Assembly: GCA_900540425.1 (NCBI GenBank)
Contig: UQFU01000075.1
Location: 1-7,958 of the forward strand
DNA length: 7,958 nt
Source of the DNA: an uncultured Alphaproteobacteria bacterium
GTDB lineage: Bacteria > Pseudomonadota > Alphaproteobacteria > RF32 > CAG-239
Direction of reading: 5' to 3'
Shown here in pieces: positions 1-7,849 of the stretch. Numbering within the stretch: position 1 is the stretch's first letter; each line of letters starts with the position of its first letter. The translations under genes were made by a program, and so were the position numbers. Below the pieces are notes generated by a model. It was not told where the DNA came from, searched no databases, and was given only the letters and a program-made list of their open reading frames with translations.

Positions 1-2
1 TC

Positions 3-70
3 CTCCAGGAGCTGCTGCGCCTGGAACTGTTCCAGCAGGTCAGACGTGATACGGCCGCCCTGAAAAAAAA
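3..70 (+). other. Probable upstream part of fliL, out of frame across an A8 tract
   Basis: The third forward frame is open from the window edge and reads LQELLRLELFQQVRRDTAAL before entering a run of eight A residues at 63-70. It then continues only as an arginine-rich, non-coding-looking frame to a stop at 183-185. If the A run is read as seven bases, this segment joins the downstream FliL frame smoothly (AALKKRVAMYSAPEK) and gives a continuous helical linker. FliL proteins normally carry a membrane helix and a linker before the conserved domain. The ATG-initiated downstream frame lacks both, so the joined reading makes better biological sense. The membrane helix itself would lie left of the window. 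The alternative is that this is the tail of an unrelated upstream gene overlapping fliL. Confidence 0.45.
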
Positions 71-78
71 GGGTCGCA

Positions 79-480
79 ATGTACAGCGCCCCGGAAAAGC
101 TGCTGGAAAACAGCGCCGAGAACAGCATCGTCCGCCACGCCGCGGAAAACGGCAAAGAAACGGATTCCTATACGATTTTCTATGATCTGCCGGAAGTAGA
201 CGTCCGCTTGCGCAATGTTCCGGGCAAAGACCAGGTGGTTAAAATCAAGTTAAGTATTGAACTTTCCAAAATGGAAGATATAACCATCATAGAAGCTTTA
301 TCCGCCAAACTGACCGATGCCGTCATCGCCCATACGATTGAGCTGATGCCGGAAGAAATCGACGGTTCGGAGGGGATATACTGGTTGCGCGAAGAATTGC
401 TTTACCGCATGAACCTGATCGCAGCACCGGTTAAAATTTCCAATCTCAACTTCAAAAATTTTGAGATTGTCAGAGGCTAA
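79..480 (+). CDS. fliL: Flagellar basal body-associated protein FliL (conserved periplasmic domain)
   Basis: FliL is an inner-membrane protein that surrounds the MotA/MotB stator and supports torque or stator engagement. The 133 residues from ATG 79 hold the FliL domain at about residues 33-133. It opens with FYDLPEVDVRL and a beta strand (VVKIKLSIEL), followed by a long helix. The family-typical segment DGSEGIYWLREELLYRMN is at 95-112, and the protein ends in a strand (NFKNFEIVRG). No membrane helix is encoded from this start, whereas FliL is normally a single-pass protein of about 150-190 residues. An in-frame TGA at 61-63 blocks extension, directly at an A8 run. AAGGG lies 6 bases before the ATG, so a soluble short form could be translated. 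A frameshift, either a sequencing error or real, is more likely than a true start here. fliM follows after 17 bases. Family identity is fairly secure; the true 5' end is not. Confidence 0.82.
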   Translation: MYSAPEKLLENSAENSIVRHAAENGKETDSYTIFYDLPEVDVRLRNVPGKDQVVKIKLSIELSKMEDITIIEALSAKLTDAVIAHTIELMPEEIDGSEGIYWLREELLYRMNLIAAPVKISNLNFKNFEIVRG

Positions 481-483
481 AAC

Positions 484-490
484 AAAGGGG
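484..490 (+). promoter_or_regulatory. Ribosome binding site of fliM, supports GTG start
   Basis: AAAGGGG ends 7 bases before the GTG at 498. This is good Shine-Dalgarno spacing. The internal ATG codons at 591 and 627 have no comparable purine run, so this site supports the long fliM product with its N-terminal leader. Confidence 0.6.
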
Positions 491-497
491 ATATTCC

Positions 498-1601
498 GTG
501 GCTGAAGAACAAGAACAAAAACAACCAACCGAAAATGCCGGGCCAAATGCTCCTGAAACCAATCCGACCCAAAATCCGGATTGGGCGGACATGATTGAAG
601 TAAAAGACACGGCCGAACCCGGCGACATGGGAACAGAAGACAATAAAATCCTCAATCAGGAAGAGATCGACAGCCTTCTCGGCTATTCTGCGGAAGATGA
701 CGAATACCACAGTATGAAAACCGGCGTTCAGGCTATCCTGAACTCGGCCATGGTTTCCTATGAACGCCTGCCGATGCTCGAAATCGTGTTTGACCGCCTT
801 GTCCGTATGATGGCAACGTCCCTGCGCAACTTTACCCAAGACAACGTAGAGGTTTCATTAGACAGCATTGAATCCATGCGTTTCGGCGAATATATCGATT
901 CGCTGACGCTGCCGACCCTTTTGTCTGTATTCAAAGCCGAAGAATGGGACAATTATGCTTTGATGTCATTAGACAGCTCGTTGGTTTACTCCACCGTAGA
1001 CGTCTTGCTCGGCGGCCGGCGCGGCACGGCGGCAATGCGCCTGGAAGGGCGTCCCTATACCACAATCGAATTAAACATTGTCAAAGACATGATACAACTG
1101 ATTCTCTCAGACCTGTCTACCGCCTTCGACCCGATTACTTCGGTTAACTTTGTTTACGATCGTCTGGAAACCAATCCCCGCTTTGCCGCCATTTCCCGGC
1201 TTTCCAACGCGGTTATCGTTGCCCGCTTGCGAATTGATATGGAAGACCGCGGCGGCAAAATCGACCTGATGATTCCCTACGCCACACTTGAGCCAGTTCG
1301 CGAATTGCTGCTCCAAATGTTTATGGGCGAACGTTTCGGACGCGATGCCATTTGGGAAAACCACCTGATGGAACAGCTTTGGGAAACCGATATCGAAATC
1401 AAAGCCGTTTTAAAAGAAAAAATGATTAAACTCGGAGAAATCGCCAAATGGCAGGTTGGCTCTTTCTTGGATTTGGACATGCAAAGCAGCGACGACGTTT
1501 CCCTGATTTGCGGCGACGTACCGCTGATTAAAGGCAGCATGGGTCGCAAGAAAGACCATATCGTCATAAAAGTTAAAGAAAAGGCAGAACGTAATGGATA
1601 G
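498..1601 (+). CDS. fliM: Flagellar motor switch protein FliM
   Basis: FliM forms the middle of the cytoplasmic C-ring. It binds phosphorylated CheY, FliG and FliN to set rotation direction. The CheY-binding motif ILNQEEIDSLLGY lies at residues 51-63. The middle domain includes FTQDNVEVSLDSIESMRFGE and the glycine motif GGRRG at about 172-176, typical of the FliG-contacting surface, followed by LEGRPYTTIE. The SpoA (FliN-like) domain spans about 294-362 (LWETDIEIKAVL through HIVIKVKEK). The length of 367 residues compares with about 334 in E. coli. The excess is mainly a 50-residue leader rich in Glu, Gln, Asn and Pro that puts the CheY motif far from the N terminus. The GTG start is preferred because of the purine-rich site before it. 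The gene lies 17 bases after fliL and overlaps the next gene by 8 bases, which suggests translational coupling. Confidence 0.96.
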   Translation: MAEEQEQKQPTENAGPNAPETNPTQNPDWADMIEVKDTAEPGDMGTEDNKILNQEEIDSLLGYSAEDDEYHSMKTGVQAILNSAMVSYERLPMLEIVFDRLVRMMATSLRNFTQDNVEVSLDSIESMRFGEYIDSLTLPTLLSVFKAEEWDNYALMSLDSSLVYSTVDVLLGGRRGTAAMRLEGRPYTTIELNIVKDMIQLILSDLSTAFDPITSVNFVYDRLETNPRFAAISRLSNAVIVARLRIDMEDRGGKIDLMIPYATLEPVRELLLQMFMGERFGRDAIWENHLMEQLWETDIEIKAVLKEKMIKLGEIAKWQVGSFLDLDMQSSDDVSLICGDVPLIKGSMGRKKDHIVIKVKEKAERNG

Positions 1602-2088
1602 TGTTGAACTGATTATTAATCTGGCTATCATCGGTTTGTTGATTCCGACCATTGTCTATGCCTACCGGCTGAATAAAAACCTGACCATTCTCCGCCAGAA
1701 CCAAAACAGTCTGGCCAAATTGGTTGAAGCCCTAAACGACGCAACCCACAAAGCCGAAAACAGCATTCCCAAGCTCAAATCCGTAACCGAACATTCTTCC
1801 GAAGATTTGAAAGAAGTTGTTGACAGCGCCAAAACCCTGAAAGACGACCTTCTGTTCATCAACGAACGGGCTGACAATTTGGCCGACCGTCTGGAAACGG
1901 TTATCCGCGACGGGCGCAATATCAAAGAATCTTCACCGCTTTCCCGCGAACCGGCTTCGCAGGGATTTGAGAAAAAATCATTTTTCGGGCGTGACCACAA
2001 AAAAACCGCTTCCAATGACCTTGATATTGCCGATACCCGGTCAGAGGCGGAAATGGAATTGCTCAAAGCGCTGCGCTCAATTAAATAA
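1594..2088 (+). CDS. DUF6468-like membrane-anchored coiled-coil protein of the flagellar operon
   Basis: This 164-residue protein has one N-terminal membrane segment (about residues 5-23, LIINLAIIGLLIPTIVYAY). A long polar helical region (about 24-110) follows, with heptad-like hydrophobic spacing (LTILRQNQNSLAKLVEAL, LADRLETVIRDGRN). The tail is low in complexity and charged, and ends in a short helix (EMELLKALRSIK). Basic residues (R, K) follow the membrane segment and acidic ones precede it. By the positive-inside rule, the coiled coil would face the cytoplasm. The ATG lies inside the last codons of fliM, with an 8-base overlap and AAGG 9 bases upstream, so translation is probably coupled to FliM. 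From memory, proteins of this size and layout directly after fliM in alphaproteobacteria are annotated DUF6468. No biochemical role is known to me. A C-ring or membrane-tether role beside FliM is an inference from position and topology. Confidence 0.72.
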   Translation: MDSVELIINLAIIGLLIPTIVYAYRLNKNLTILRQNQNSLAKLVEALNDATHKAENSIPKLKSVTEHSSEDLKEVVDSAKTLKDDLLFINERADNLADRLETVIRDGRNIKESSPLSREPASQGFEKKSFFGRDHKKTASNDLDIADTRSEAEMELLKALRSIK

Positions 2089-2102
2089 GGCAACAAAAAA
2101 TT

Positions 2103-2756
2103 ATGGTAAACAGCAAAAAACATTTTCGGATTCTACCAATATTCATTTTTCTGGCGGTTTTGACCCTGTCAGTCAAGGTCAATAATGTCTTCGACCTTCT
2201 GAAACACCCAGAAAACCTCAAATTCAGCATCAGCCAGCAATCGGCTTTTGCCGAAGAAAAAGCGGCGCCGGAAACCGAAAAGCTTTCGCAGGTTCTGGAT
2301 CAGAACGCCCAAAATTCTTCCGCCATGGGTCTCAATACCGAAAATCCCAACAACAGTTTCAGCCAGTCTGAAATTCTGATCCTGCAAGAATTGGCCGAAC
2401 GGCGTGAAGCTCTGGACCTCCGAGCCAAGGAGATTGATCGCAAAGCTATTCAGCTGAAAGTTGCCGAAGAAGAAATAGATAAAAAAATCAAACAGTTGCA
2501 AGACTATGAGCAACGGCTGAAAAAACTGATGACTGAATACAATCAGGAAGAAAAAGCCAAGATAACGTCTTTGGCCAAACTTTATACAACCATGAAACCC
2601 AAAGATGCCGCCCGCATTTTCAACACTTTGGAAATGAGTATTCTGGTTCCCCTGCTCAAAGAAATGAAGCCCTCCGCGTCCTCGGCAATTCTCTCGCAGA
2701 TGAACTCCGAAAAAGCCAAAGCGGTTACGACCGAACTGATTGGACACAACTACTGA
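2103..2756 (+). CDS. motE: MotE-like periplasmic flagellar motility protein (MgtE-N-like domain)
   Basis: This 217-residue protein starts with a basic N-terminus (KKHFR) and a hydrophobic segment at about 8-24. That predicts an uncleaved anchor or signal with the rest in the periplasm. A variable Gln/Asn/Ser-rich stretch follows, then a strongly charged coiled coil at about 90-150 (REALDLRAKEIDRKAIQLK, IDKKIKQLQDYEQRLKKL). The C-terminal helical unit at about 153-213 contains KLYTTMKPKDAARIFNTLE and MKPSASSAILSQMNSEKA, the pattern of the MgtE N-terminal domain found in MotE proteins. In Sinorhizobium, MotE is described as a periplasmic chaperone for the stator-associated protein MotC. This protein may be orthologous or only share the fold. 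The start lies 14 bases after the previous stop, and AAGG is 12 bases upstream, which is somewhat distant. The exported protein encoded immediately downstream is a natural candidate client. Confidence 0.78.
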   Translation: MVNSKKHFRILPIFIFLAVLTLSVKVNNVFDLLKHPENLKFSISQQSAFAEEKAAPETEKLSQVLDQNAQNSSAMGLNTENPNNSFSQSEILILQELAERREALDLRAKEIDRKAIQLKVAEEEIDKKIKQLQDYEQRLKKLMTEYNQEEKAKITSLAKLYTTMKPKDAARIFNTLEMSILVPLLKEMKPSASSAILSQMNSEKAKAVTTELIGHNY

Positions 2757-2769
2757 CGGAAATCAAATG
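2757..2769 (+). promoter_or_regulatory. Start region of the exported TPR protein (ATG 2767 preferred)
   Basis: GGA at 2758-2760 stands 6 bases before ATG 2767, just after the motE stop at 2754-2756. An in-frame TTG at 2740 would add nine residues (MDTTTDGNQ) before the signal peptide and overlap motE by 17 bases. The ATG gives a standard signal peptide length and a normal start codon, so it is preferred. Confidence 0.5.
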
Positions 2770-5700
2770 CCCAAATGCCTGAAAAATAATTTTCGCCTTG
2801 ACTGCCGCCGCATTTTGATTGCGGCTGTTGTCATGTTGGCTGTTTTTGCAGCCGGCCTGCCGTCATCCCGTGCCGAACCGCTGCCGGAAGTCGTCCGGCT
2901 GACGCTTCCGCTCTCTGCCGATAACGATTATCGGATTGAACACATCGAAAATCAGCTGAATATTTCCTTTGCCCGCCCGGTAAACATCAGCGGCGACCTG
3001 ACCGCCTCAATCCCCGACATTTTGGGCAACCAGTTTCTGTCGGAAGACCGGAGGCATCTAAGTTTTAGTACCCTGATTCCCATGACCGTTTCCGGCCGCA
3101 GGGTCGACAACCGGCTGATTATCGAACTGGTTCCGCAGGACGATTCCCGCCGCCATCTGGTTCCAACCCGGGTCGATCTTGCCATATCGTCGGCTGACGC
3201 TTCTTACCGCTTCGCTTTTTCAATGCCCAAGCGGCTTTTGTACACGATCAATACCGGCCCGCAAAGCACCACGGTATATCTGCTGACACCGGTTGAACTG
3301 AATGTTTCCGGTGCGGAACAATATCCGGAATTCGGACTAATCCGCCAAACACCGAACGCCATGGGCGGAATCAACTATGAAATTCCCTCCAGACTGCTGT
3401 CCACAACTGAAGAAAACGGCAAACTGATCTTGGAGCTCGCGGCACCGGAAGCACAGCCGTTGCCCGACGAAAACAGTAGCTCTTATCAGACAACTTCCAC
3501 AAAAGAAAACTCTGCCAAAAACGTCAGTCTCAGCTTTCCCTGGAATATCCCGACCGGTGCGGCAGTTTTTGAACGTGGCGGCTATTTATGGATTGCGTTT
3601 GATCATCGCCGCAAACTGGATATAGACGAACTAACCAAACAAGCGGCTCCCTTTGTCAAAGAAATTCTGAATATTCCGCACACCCGCGGCACGGTTCTGC
3701 GCCTGACCCTCAAAGACAAAATCAATACCGGAGTTCGTCGCGAAGGCTTGTTGTGGATTATTGATTTGTACAAAGGCACCGCTCCCGAAAAAATCCGCGA
3801 TTTGGCCCTGTTTACCCAGTACGACGCCTCCAAAAACCCTTATTTTTATATTCCGTCTTCCGCCAGCGGCAACGTCCTCTCCGTTGTTGACCCTGAGGTC
3901 GGAGACACCATCAATATTGCCCCGCTGGCAGACATCGGTGCCGGAATAAATACGCCATACGATTACCCTGACATGACTTTTCTGCAGTCAGTTCAAGGCT
4001 TGGCACTGGTTCCCAAAACGACCGACTTGCGCATAGAACGCGGAAATACAGGTATCGTCATCAGCGCCGAAGACCGTGGGTTAAATATTTCTCCCGATTT
4101 GGATACCCTGCGCCGCAAACAGTCTCTGGCACAAGAAACCATGCCGACCGTCGCCTTTGATTTCAGCCTGCCGCCGCAGCTTCTGGAAAAACCGTTTAAC
4201 GAAGCCATAGAACAACTGCAAAACGACATTTCTTCCGTTCCGCCCGAACAGCAAAACGCGGCGCGGCTGAATCTGTCCAAATACTATATCTCCATGGGCA
4301 TGGGAACCGAAGCGCTGTCAATTCTTAACGAACTGAAAAACATCCCCCCCTATAAAGACACCGAACAAATGCACACTTTGCTCGGTATTGCCGATTTTCT
4401 GACCCGAAGATATGCCTCCGCCGTTGAGCATTTTTCTTTCGGCAGTCTCCCCCAAAACGATGAAGCCGTCTTCTGGCGGACGGTAGCTTCAGCCGCAACG
4501 GAACACCGGCCGGAAAACAATGCCGTCCTGATTGCGTTTATCTCGCTGGCCAAAGATTACCCTCAGGCTCTGAAAGAACGGATCGCCTCGGTCGCTGCCG
4601 CCGCAGCTTTGACTGCCGGAGATGACATTTCGGCTCAAAATTTTATCGATATCCTTAAAAGTGCCCCATACAAAGACCTCTACCGCCTGGCCGAAATCGA
4701 CTACCTGGTCGCCATGCGCCGTGCCCTGCAGGGCTACCCGCGCAATGCCATTAAAGAATTTCGCGAACTCGGACGTTCCGAAGCCCTGAAATATTCGGCT
4801 CTGGCGCGTTTTGAAGGGGCACGCCTGTCCAATCGTCTCGGGTTTCTGCCGCTGGATAAGACGATTGATACACTTGAACGCCTGCGTTTTGCCTGGAGGT
4901 CAAACCAGTTTCGCCTTAACCTGTTGCAAACCCTTGCCGAATTGTACATAAAAAATAATGACTATTATAGCGCCATGCGCAAACTCAACCAAAGCCTGCC
5001 ATTGGAAGACGAGGAAGGGCGCAAACAAACCATGCGGCGAATGGTTGAAACTTTTGAAGACATCTATATCAATAACCGCGCCGACAATATGCCGCTGCTC
5101 AAATCCCTGGCCCTGTACCACGATTTCGAATGGCTGGCACCGCAAAGCCGGCACTATAACGAAATTGTCCAAAAGCTGGCTGACCGCTTGGTTGCCGTAG
5201 ACCTGCTTCCCCGGGCACAGCAACTGTTGAGCCGCCAGCTCAAATACAGCAGCATGACTCCGCTGGAGCGCAGCAAAACCGGAACCCGCCTCGCCCTGAT
5301 AAACCTGTTTGAAGACAATCCCGGCGATGCTTTGGAAATTCTCAATGCGACCGAAACGCCCGACTTGCCGCCCAGCCTTCTGGCCCACCGCAAAATTATC
5401 CGCGCCAAAACGCTGGCCGAACTCGGCCATACGGCAGAAGCCATTGCTTTGTTGGAAGACGATTACAGCAAAAATGCCCTGCTCATGAAAAGCGAATTCT
5501 ATTGGGATAACCAAGAATGGGACAAAGCTTCCGACACCATCCGCTACCTGGTCGAAAAACCGCAGCCCGGAAAAGAATTGACGCCGGAACAAATCTCCTA
5601 CGTTCTCGATTGGGCAACCGCGTTGAACATGGCCGGCAAAACGACCGTGTTGGTACGTTTGCGTAACAAATTCATGCCATTCTTCAAAGATACCAAATAT

Positions 5701-5859
5701 TATAGCACATTTAGTATCTTAACAAGCAATCTGGAAGATGATAAAGTCGACCTCAAAGCGATTAACCAGGTCATAAACGATATCAGCGCTTTTCGTAACT
5801 TTACCCGTATCTATAACGATTCGCTGAAAAATAACAGTTTAAGTGAAACCATAAATTAA
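2767..5859 (+). CDS. Exported protein with beta-rich N-terminal half and TPR C-terminal half, flagellar operon
   Basis: The product is 1030 residues from ATG 2767. A signal peptide is clear: basic residues up to RR at 14-15, a hydrophobic core ([15 protein letters not shown]), and a likely cut after SRA at 34-36. Residues about 37-460 are predominantly beta-like. They contain at least two similar units, one around 45-125 ([29 protein letters not shown]) and one around 256-337 ([42 protein letters not shown]), vaguely reminiscent of AMIN-type domains. From about 497 to 930 the protein is helical with TPR-like pairs, for example [59 protein letters not shown] and [18 protein letters not shown]. 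No enzyme motif is visible. Placement 10 bases after motE points to a periplasmic motor role. MotC of rhizobia and PflA of Campylobacter (beta domain plus TPR superhelix) are functional analogies, not demonstrated homologues. The architecture is fairly sure; the function is inferred. Confidence 0.8.
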   Translation: MPKCLKNNFRLDCRRILIAAVVMLAVFAAGLPSSRAEPLPEVVRLTLPLSADNDYRIEHIENQLNISFARPVNISGDLTASIPDILGNQFLSEDRRHLSFSTLIPMTVSGRRVDNRLIIELVPQDDSRRHLVPTRVDLAISSADASYRFAFSMPKRLLYTINTGPQSTTVYLLTPVELNVSGAEQYPEFGLIRQTPNAMGGINYEIPSRLLSTTEENGKLILELAAPEAQPLPDENSSSYQTTSTKENSAKNVSLSFPWNIPTGAAVFERGGYLWIAFDHRRKLDIDELTKQAAPFVKEILNIPHTRGTVLRLTLKDKINTGVRREGLLWIIDLYKGTAPEKIRDLALFTQYDASKNPYFYIPSSASGNVLSVVDPEVGDTINIAPLADIGAGINTPYDYPDMTFLQSVQGLALVPKTTDLRIERGNTGIVISAEDRGLNISPDLDTLRRKQSLAQETMPTVAFDFSLPPQLLEKPFNEAIEQLQNDISSVPPEQQNAARLNLSKYYISMGMGTEALSILNELKNIPPYKDTEQMHTLLGIADFLTRRYASAVEHFSFGSLPQNDEAVFWRTVASAATEHRPENNAVLIAFISLAKDYPQALKERIASVAAAAALTAGDDISAQNFIDILKSAPYKDLYRLAEIDYLVAMRRALQGYPRNAIKEFRELGRSEALKYSALARFEGARLSNRLGFLPLDKTIDTLERLRFAWRSNQFRLNLLQTLAELYIKNNDYYSAMRKLNQSLPLEDEEGRKQTMRRMVETFEDIYINNRADNMPLLKSLALYHDFEWLAPQSRHYNEIVQKLADRLVAVDLLPRAQQLLSRQLKYSSMTPLERSKTGTRLALINLFEDNPGDALEILNATETPDLPPSLLAHRKIIRAKTLAELGHTAEAIALLEDDYSKNALLMKSEFYWDNQEWDKASDTIRYLVEKPQPGKELTPEQISYVLDWATALNMAGKTTVLVRLRNKFMPFFKDTKYYSTFSILTSNLEDDKVDLKAINQVINDISAFRNFTRIYNDSLKNNSLSETIN

Positions 5860-5863
5860 CCCC

Positions 5864-7846
5864 ATGATCAAACAGGATTACAAATTAGAAAGTCCTTTTG
5901 CTCCGGCCGGAGACCAGCCGGAAGCGATTCGTGAACTTTGCGAAGGCATTGAAGCCGGGCGTAAAAACCAGGTTTTGCTCGGCGTAACCGGCAGCGGTAA
6001 AACTTTCACCATGGCCAAAATTATCGAGCAGTCAAAACGCCCGGCGCTGATTATGGCTCCGAACAAAATTCTGGCCGCCCAGTTATACAGCGAAATGAAA
6101 GAATTTTTCCCGCATAACCATGTTGAATATTTTGTCTCCTATTACGACTATTATCAGCCGGAAGCCTATATTCCCAAAACCGACACTTATATTGAAAAAG
6201 ATTCGGCGCAAAACGAACAAATTGACCGCATGCGCAACTCGGCAACCCGCAGCCTTCTGGAATACAATGACGTAATAATTGTCGCCTCGGTTTCCTGCAT
6301 TTATGGCTTGGGCGACGTCGAATCCTACGCCAGCATGACGCTGCCGCTTAAAGTCGGCGATGAAATTCCCCCCAAAGAAATATACAAACGCCTGGCTGAA
6401 CTGCAATATGAACGCAATCAGATGAGCTTTGTCCGCAGCACCTTCCGGGTGCAGGGCGACGTTCTGGACATCTTTCCGGCACATTACGAAGACCGGGCTT
6501 GGCGAATATCTTTTTTCGGCGACGAAATTGAGAGCATTTGCGAATTTGATTCCCTGACCGGCAAAAAAACTGCCGAACTTAATGAAGCCGTTGTCTACCC
6601 GGCCAATCATTACGTTACGCCGCGGCCGGCTGTTTCCCAAGCGATTGTCAATATCCGCAAAGAACTCGCCGAACAGGTTGAAATATTCCGCCAAAACAAT
6701 CAGCTGTTGGAAGCGCAGCGCATTGAGCAACGCACCCGTTTTGACCTCGAAATGCTCGAAACCACCGGCCATTGCAAAGGAATAGAAAACTACTCCCGTT
6801 ACCTCACCGGACGCAAACCGGGAGACCCGCCGCCGACCCTGTTTGAGTATATCCCTTCCAATGCCCTGCTGTTCATTGACGAAAGCCATATTTCCGTTCC
6901 CCAAATCGGCGGCATGTATCGCGGCGACTATAATCGCAAAAGCACCCTGGCGCAATACGGTTTCCGCCTGCCTTCCTGCGTTGACAACCGTCCGCTGAAA
7001 TTTGAAGAATGGAACCGAATGCGCGGCCAAACAATCTTTGTTTCCGCCACCCCCGGCGACTGGGAACTGGAGCAAAGCCAGGGGACCTTTACCGAACAGG
7101 TCATCCGTCCTACCGGATTGGCCGATCCGGTCTGCCTGGTTCGTCCGGTTGAAAACCAGGTTGACGACCTGATGGAAGAATGCCGCAAAACCGTTGCCCG
7201 CAAAGAACGTGTCCTTGTCACGACCTTGACCAAAAAAATGGCCGAAGACCTGACCGAATACCTGAACGAAAACGGTATCAAAGTCCGTTATCTGCACTCG
7301 GATATTGACACCATGGAACGTATTGAAATCATTAGGGACTTGCGGTTGGGCGTTTTTGACGTCTTGGTCGGCATCAACCTGCTGCGCGAGGGACTGGATA
7401 TTCCCGAATGTTCGCTGGTTGCCATCTTAGATGCCGACAAAGAAGGATTTTTGCGTTCGGAACGTTCGTTGATTCAAACAATCGGCCGCGCTGCCCGCAA
7501 TGCCGAAGGCCGGGTTATCCTTTACGCCGACAAAATGACCAAATCAATTACCAATGCTCTGAACGAAACCAACCGCCGCCGCGAAAAACAACTGAAATAT
7601 AATATCGAAAACGGCATAACCCCGCAAACCATCAAAAAGAGCATCAGCGGTACCTTACAAACCATGACCCAGCAGGACTACGTTGATGTTCCCCTCCACA
7701 AACCCGAACAAATCAAAGATATTGACAAGAAGCTGCGCGAATATAACAAAAAAATGCGCGAAGCCGCCCAAAATCTGGAATTTGAACAAGCTATGGTTTA
7801 TCGGGACAAAATCAAAGAATTGGAACGGTTATATCTAAAAAACTGA
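5864..7846 (+). CDS. uvrB: UvrABC system protein B (excinuclease subunit UvrB)
   Basis: UvrB is the damage-verifying helicase-like subunit of bacterial nucleotide excision repair. UvrA loads it at lesions, and it recruits the nuclease UvrC. The 660 residues match the usual length (673 in E. coli). Visible in order are: GDQPEAI (16-22), contacting nucleotide; Walker A GVTGSGKT (40-47); the aromatic beta-hairpin [20 protein letters not shown] (93-112), which clamps DNA; the Walker B-type FIDESH (337-342); [19 protein letters not shown] from 478; the helicase motif QTIGRAAR (538-545); and a C-terminal UVR helical hairpin (about 620-658, [17 protein letters not shown]) for UvrC binding. All key motifs are intact. 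The start is 4 bases after the TPR gene stop, without a clear Shine-Dalgarno sequence, so initiation may depend on upstream translation. I see no GTTC-N7-GTTC or GAAC-N7-GAAC LexA box in the 200 bases upstream. The link to flagellar genes is probably only transcriptional. Confidence 0.98.
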   Translation: MIKQDYKLESPFAPAGDQPEAIRELCEGIEAGRKNQVLLGVTGSGKTFTMAKIIEQSKRPALIMAPNKILAAQLYSEMKEFFPHNHVEYFVSYYDYYQPEAYIPKTDTYIEKDSAQNEQIDRMRNSATRSLLEYNDVIIVASVSCIYGLGDVESYASMTLPLKVGDEIPPKEIYKRLAELQYERNQMSFVRSTFRVQGDVLDIFPAHYEDRAWRISFFGDEIESICEFDSLTGKKTAELNEAVVYPANHYVTPRPAVSQAIVNIRKELAEQVEIFRQNNQLLEAQRIEQRTRFDLEMLETTGHCKGIENYSRYLTGRKPGDPPPTLFEYIPSNALLFIDESHISVPQIGGMYRGDYNRKSTLAQYGFRLPSCVDNRPLKFEEWNRMRGQTIFVSATPGDWELEQSQGTFTEQVIRPTGLADPVCLVRPVENQVDDLMEECRKTVARKERVLVTTLTKKMAEDLTEYLNENGIKVRYLHSDIDTMERIEIIRDLRLGVFDVLVGINLLREGLDIPECSLVAILDADKEGFLRSERSLIQTIGRAARNAEGRVILYADKMTKSITNALNETNRRREKQLKYNIENGITPQTIKKSISGTLQTMTQQDYVDVPLHKPEQIKDIDKKLREYNKKMREAAQNLEFEQAMVYRDKIKELERLYLKN

Positions 7847-7849
7847 CAG

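Noticed and set aside
1..78. Reverse-strand reading of the window edge (GGRITSDLLEQFQAQQLLE) as a divergent gene
   Set aside because: The frame is short, has no start within the window, and lies opposite a forward frame that joins FliL after a single-base correction.
2169..2747. 192-codon reverse-strand open frame opposite motE
   Set aside because: Phe-rich mirror of the Lys/Glu-rich coiled coil; no independent coding evidence.
2740..2766. TTG start for the exported TPR protein
   Set aside because: It would add nine polar residues before a normal signal peptide and overlap motE by 17 bases. ATG 2767 has a better placed purine motif.
4900..5592. 230-codon reverse-strand open frame opposite the TPR gene
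   Set aside because: Shadow of the TPR-coding frame, with low-complexity Phe/Gln/Val composition and no recognisable domain.
5676..5704. AT-rich TATTAT (5699-5704) as a uvrB promoter -10 box
   Set aside because: The hexamer 17 bases upstream does not resemble TTGACA, and the patch lies within a coding region about 160 bases before uvrB.
6083..7297. 404-codon open frame on the reverse strand opposite uvrB
   Set aside because: It lies fully antisense to an intact, highly conserved uvrB, and its translation is rich in Phe, Gly and Val, as expected for a mirror of the codon pattern. No family is recognisable.
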